A stretch of 64,000 bases of DNA from an uncultured Desulfobacter sp. (GTDB lineage Bacteria; Desulfobacterota; Desulfobacteria; Desulfobacterales; Desulfobacteraceae): contig NZ_OY762929.1 of the NCBI RefSeq assembly GCF_963666675.1, positions 248,001-312,000 of the forward strand, in the 5' to 3' direction. How positions within the stretch are numbered: the stretch's first letter is position 1; the number at the start of each line of letters is the position of its first letter. The notes beneath the pieces were generated by a model. That model did no database searches. It was not told where the DNA came from and saw only the letters and a list, made by a program, of their open reading frames with translations. The translations under genes were made by a program, and so were the position numbers. This document shows, piece by piece, positions 61,066 to 64,000 of the stretch.

Positions 61066-63597
61066 ATGAATGAACCATCTGATTCGGGTCCTGAACAACT
61101 TTTGGTGGGCCTGGCCGGCCAGCAGAACGCCGGTAAATCAACCACATTTAATATGCTCACCGGGGCCAACCAGCACATTGCCAACTACCCCGGTGTTACT
61201 GTCGATAAAAAAACCGGTTTTTTCCGCCACCGGGGCGTCCGGGTGGAAACCGTGGACCTTCCCGGTACCTACAGCCTGACCTCCTTTTCCCTTGAAGAGC
61301 GTGTGGCAAGGGATTTTTTGATTTCCGAAAAGCCTGATGTCATTGTCAACGTGGTGGATGCCTCCTCTTTGAAACGCAGTCTTTATTTCACCTTCCAGGT
61401 ACTGGAAATGGGGTTTCCTGTGGCGGTTGCCCTGAACATGATGGATGTGGCCAAACGCAACGGCACCCATGTGGATGTATCCGCCCTGGAACATCGCCTG
61501 GGGGTGAGCGTTATCCCGACAATCGGCCGCAAGCGCCAGGGGAAGAGCGAATTGCGGGATGCGATTCTGGAAACGGCGAACCGTAAAGCCCATCATCCCC
61601 TGCGTATCAACTATGAAGAACTTGAACCGGCTGTGCAAATTCTTAAAGATCGGCTGGATGAGAGTACATTGGCTGAAAATTATCCCACCCGGTGGCTGGC
61701 GGTTAAACTCCTTGAGGGTGATAGCGAAGCCGAGCGTATTGCCGGTGAGTTTTTTGGGAAAGAGTGTGAAGAACTAAAAATGGCCGAAACCATCCGCCGG
61801 GAGTTTGAAGAAGATCATTACTTGAATGTCCCCGATTACATGGTGGGTTGCCGGGACCGTCTGGCAACGGATATCATCAGCACCTGCGTTACGGAAACCA
61901 GGGATGGCCGGGACCGGGTCAGCGAAACCATTGATAAAATCGTCCTGAATCGGTTTGCCGCCCCCATTTTCCTTATTGCCACGGTCTTTGTGATCTACCA
62001 GCTTTCCATTGTCAAGGGGTACGAACTGACGGTCTACTGGTGGCCTATTCTGGCAAAATTACGGGCCATGGTTGCCGGCGTGCTGCCCGCAGCCGGTATA
62101 CTGGAAGATCCCTATATCCGTTCCATGGGGCTGTGGATGGTGGATTCGGCCAATGCCCTTCTTAACTATATTCCCATATTTTTGATCTTGTTTTCCCTGA
62201 TCGCCATCCTTGAAGACAGTGGATACATGGCCAGGATCGCCTTTATTCTTGACAAGCTGTTTCATTCATTCGGCCTTCACGGCCAGTCCACACTGCCCTA
62301 TATCCTGGGCGGTGTGTTTGCCGGGGGATGTGCCGTACCCGGGGTGATGTCCACCAAGGGTATACCGGATGAGCGTTCCCGCATGGCTACGATTCTTACG
62401 GTGCCCTACATGAATTGTCTGGCAAAAATTCCCTTTTATACCCTGCTCATCAATGTATTTTTCGCTCCCTACAAATCCTGGGCCATGCTTTTTTTGTCCA
62501 CGGTGACGATTTTTGTCGCCCTGCTGGTGGCCAAACTGTTGACCGCCACAGTCCTCAAACATATGGAAACCGCCCCCTTTGTCATGGAGCTGCCCAAATA
62601 CCATCCCCCGACGCTGTTCGGCGTGGGACAGCGGGCCATTGAACGGACCTGGCAATACATCAAAAAGGTCGGTTCCATTGTGGTGGCTGTGTCCGTCTGC
62701 GTGTTCACCCTGCTTCAGTTTCCGGGAATTTCCGATGAAAAGCAGGCCTATTTTGATGGTGAAATGGCCAATGCCGTAAGCACCTTCCAGGCCAAGATCG
62801 CCCAGACCCCGTATGCAAACCAGTTTAAGGATGAGGCGGCCCTGGTCTCCATGATCAATGTGTACAACGATTTTAAAACCGCACGACTGAACACAAAAGG
62901 GGCCGAGGCTTCCAAGCGGTTGTCCGAAAAATTTCAAGCCGATTACCCGGAACAGTTTAAATTTCTTAAACCCCGAACGGATAAGGCTGCCAAAAAAGTG
63001 AACAAAGCCCTGCGCGGCCTGGTCTCCACGCGTAAATCCCTGCGGCGTCAGATCAAAGAAGCTCAGATTGAAACAAGTTTCCTGGGTATGGTGGGCCGAT
63101 CGCTGGAACCTGTTACCCAGTGGGCCGGATTCAACTGGAAGATCAATGTTGCCATTCTTTCCTCCTTTGCCGCCCGGGAATCTTCGGTGGCCACCATTGG
63201 TGTGCTTTACCAGCAGGGGGCCGACGACAACAAAAGCCTGGAGGACCGTATGGGCGCCGAGGCCGGAGCGGGCGGCTTTTCTCCCTTGCACGCTTTGGCC
63301 ATCATGGTCTTTTTTGCCCTGTACCCGCCCTGTCTGGCAACCACCATCATGATCAAGGTGCAGACCGGTTCGTACAAATGGATGGTCTTTTCCATGCTGT
63401 TCCCCACCACGTTGGGGTTTATTACGGCCTGCCTGATTTTCACCGGCGGCAGCCTCTTAAATCTTTCCGGTATCCAGATGATGGGTGTGTTTTATGCCGC
63501 CGTCGTCCTGACGACCATGTGTGCGGGCCTGTTCAAATCCTGGAAGCGAAAGCCCGGGCCTTTGCCTGACCTTCGCCAGGCCCCAAAACCGTTGTAG
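61066..63597 (+). CDS. feoB: FeoB ferrous iron transporter with coiled-coil insert (FeoB2)
   Basis: 843 aa. GTPase domain: G1 GQQNAGKST (about 17), G3 DLPGTYSL (about 65), G4 NMMD (about 125). Membrane core with gate motif GGCAVPGVMSTKGIPDERS (about 422) and VPYMNCLAKIPF. Between the two core halves (about residues 560-680) a long helical, charged insert (KTARLNTKGAEASKRLSEKF and LRGLVSTRKSLRRQIKEAQI) is present; FeoB1 has only a short segment there. The two FeoBs are far less alike than the duplicated pumps, so they did not arise in the same duplication. Fe(II) import is the expected role. Confidence 0.94.
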   Translation: MNEPSDSGPEQLLVGLAGQQNAGKSTTFNMLTGANQHIANYPGVTVDKKTGFFRHRGVRVETVDLPGTYSLTSFSLEERVARDFLISEKPDVIVNVVDASSLKRSLYFTFQVLEMGFPVAVALNMMDVAKRNGTHVDVSALEHRLGVSVIPTIGRKRQGKSELRDAILETANRKAHHPLRINYEELEPAVQILKDRLDESTLAENYPTRWLAVKLLEGDSEAERIAGEFFGKECEELKMAETIRREFEEDHYLNVPDYMVGCRDRLATDIISTCVTETRDGRDRVSETIDKIVLNRFAAPIFLIATVFVIYQLSIVKGYELTVYWWPILAKLRAMVAGVLPAAGILEDPYIRSMGLWMVDSANALLNYIPIFLILFSLIAILEDSGYMARIAFILDKLFHSFGLHGQSTLPYILGGVFAGGCAVPGVMSTKGIPDERSRMATILTVPYMNCLAKIPFYTLLINVFFAPYKSWAMLFLSTVTIFVALLVAKLLTATVLKHMETAPFVMELPKYHPPTLFGVGQRAIERTWQYIKKVGSIVVAVSVCVFTLLQFPGISDEKQAYFDGEMANAVSTFQAKIAQTPYANQFKDEAALVSMINVYNDFKTARLNTKGAEASKRLSEKFQADYPEQFKFLKPRTDKAAKKVNKALRGLVSTRKSLRRQIKEAQIETSFLGMVGRSLEPVTQWAGFNWKINVAILSSFAARESSVATIGVLYQQGADDNKSLEDRMGAEAGAGGFSPLHALAIMVFFALYPPCLATTIMIKVQTGSYKWMVFSMLFPTTLGFITACLIFTGGSLLNLSGIQMMGVFYAAVVLTTMCAGLFKSWKRKPGPLPDLRQAPKPL

Positions 63598-63614
63598 TTT
63601 TAATTTGACCATGC

Positions 63615-63645
63615 CCGTCAGGCCATTGCCTGAATGGCTTGACGG
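63615..63645 (+). terminator. Hairpin after feoB2
   Basis: Inverted repeat 63615-63627 with 63633-63645 (13 bp with one mismatch, 5-nt loop), 18 bp after the feoB2 stop. No T-tract follows, so it may be a transcript-stabilising hairpin rather than a full terminator. It marks the end of the iron locus. Confidence 0.5.
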
Positions 63646-63805
63646 ACTGCGCTTGCCGGTGCCGGCCTTTATCCTGCCTTTGAAACAAGATTTCACCTCT
63701 TTTCCCAATGAGGTAATCAACACAAGGGCCGGCACTGTAGAGCTTTCACGTGTCACATTGTAAAAAACATGAAGCGCTGTGTTCATGTACCCCGGGATAA
63801 ATCCT

Positions 63806-64000
63806 ATGCACCCTGTAATCCATGTTGACCATCTTTGCCACCGTTACGGCAGCCGTTATATCTATAAGGACCTGAATTTTGCCCTTGCGCCGGGAAAAAT
63901 CTATGGTCTTTTGGGCAAAAACGGCGTGGGTAAAACAACCCTGATCAAAATCTTGATGGGATTTCTCAGGCCTGTATCAGGCCGGTGTACCGTATTCGGT
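63806..64000 (+). CDS. ABC transporter ATP-binding protein, N-terminal part
   Basis: First 65 codons only; the gene runs off the window. MHPVIHVDHLCHRYGSRYIY leads to the Walker A motif GLLGKNGVGKTT and KILMGFLRPVSGRCTVFG, typical for ABC-2-type export ATPases. About 210 bp after feoB2 and behind a hairpin, so probably not part of the iron operon. Confidence 0.85.
   Translation, partial: MHPVIHVDHLCHRYGSRYIYKDLNFALAPGKIYGLLGKNGVGKTTLIKILMGFLRPVSGRCTVFG

Noticed and set aside
37122..63597. Magnetosome gene cluster
   Set aside because: No MamA, MamB/M, MamE, MamK, MamQ or Mad-type proteins are recognisable; the set is P-type ATPases, Feo proteins and small membrane proteins.

Overview
The window looks like the chromosome of an anaerobic deltaproteobacterium of the Desulfobacter/Desulfobacula type (Desulfobacterota). 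I infer this from the multi-PAS and hybrid sensor kinases, the iron-handling genes and the codon style of the right-hand three quarters. Positions 1 to about 16,500 are visibly more AT-rich, with Firmicute-like catabolic genes. That part is separated from the rest by a stretch of broken genes (16,190-20,440), so it is probably an acquired island.

Left region (154-16,484): a purine-nitrogen (ureide) pathway. Allantoate amidohydrolase (AllC), ureidoglycine aminohydrolase (AllE), ureidoglycolate dehydrogenase (AllD), the three-subunit oxamate carbamoyltransferase (AllF/FdrA, AllG, AllH) and carbamate kinase together run allantoate -> ureidoglycine -> ureidoglycolate -> oxalurate -> oxamate + carbamoyl phosphate -> ATP. 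A glutamate-synthase-like FMN protein, an LctP-type permease with a 65-aa membrane partner, a LysE-type exporter, an alpha/beta hydrolase and a YfcC-type carrier accompany them. The only allantoinase trace is a twice-frameshifted 5' remnant.

Middle region (16,878-36,609): remnants of a group II intron reverse transcriptase, dhaL, an IS transposase, a REP-associated (Y1) transposase and aspA surround a DhaM-enzyme I fusion with an internal deletion. Then come a chemoreceptor, a periplasmic solute-binding protein, three large sensor kinases, a response regulator, HtpX, a cysteine desulfidase and an FlK-like thioesterase.

Right region (37,122-63,597): the highlight. This is a roughly 26-kb iron locus organised as two tandem, co-directional copies of one gene order: small membrane protein, P-type ATPase with an SC metal site, triple-FeoA protein, (minus-strand small membrane proteins, third P-type ATPase), cytoplasmic YceI-like protein, Pro/Gln-rich membrane-tail protein, two more small membrane proteins, CPC-type P-type ATPase, FeoA, FeoB. 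Five intact P1B-type ATPases with Arg-rich N-termini lacking CxxC, plus small GxxxG/AxxxA-rich membrane proteins, match the logic of ferrosome (fez) clusters, which make membrane-bounded iron granules. Here the set is much enlarged and coupled to two different FeoB ferrous-iron importers. In copy 1 the third ATPase survives only as a decayed remnant.

A dispersed, structured repeat (about 60-100 bp, two hairpins with compensatory changes) occurs at 11.7, 24.1, 36.9, 42.6, 57.2 and 60.5 kb, often directly after stop codons. The window ends inside an ABC transporter ATPase gene.
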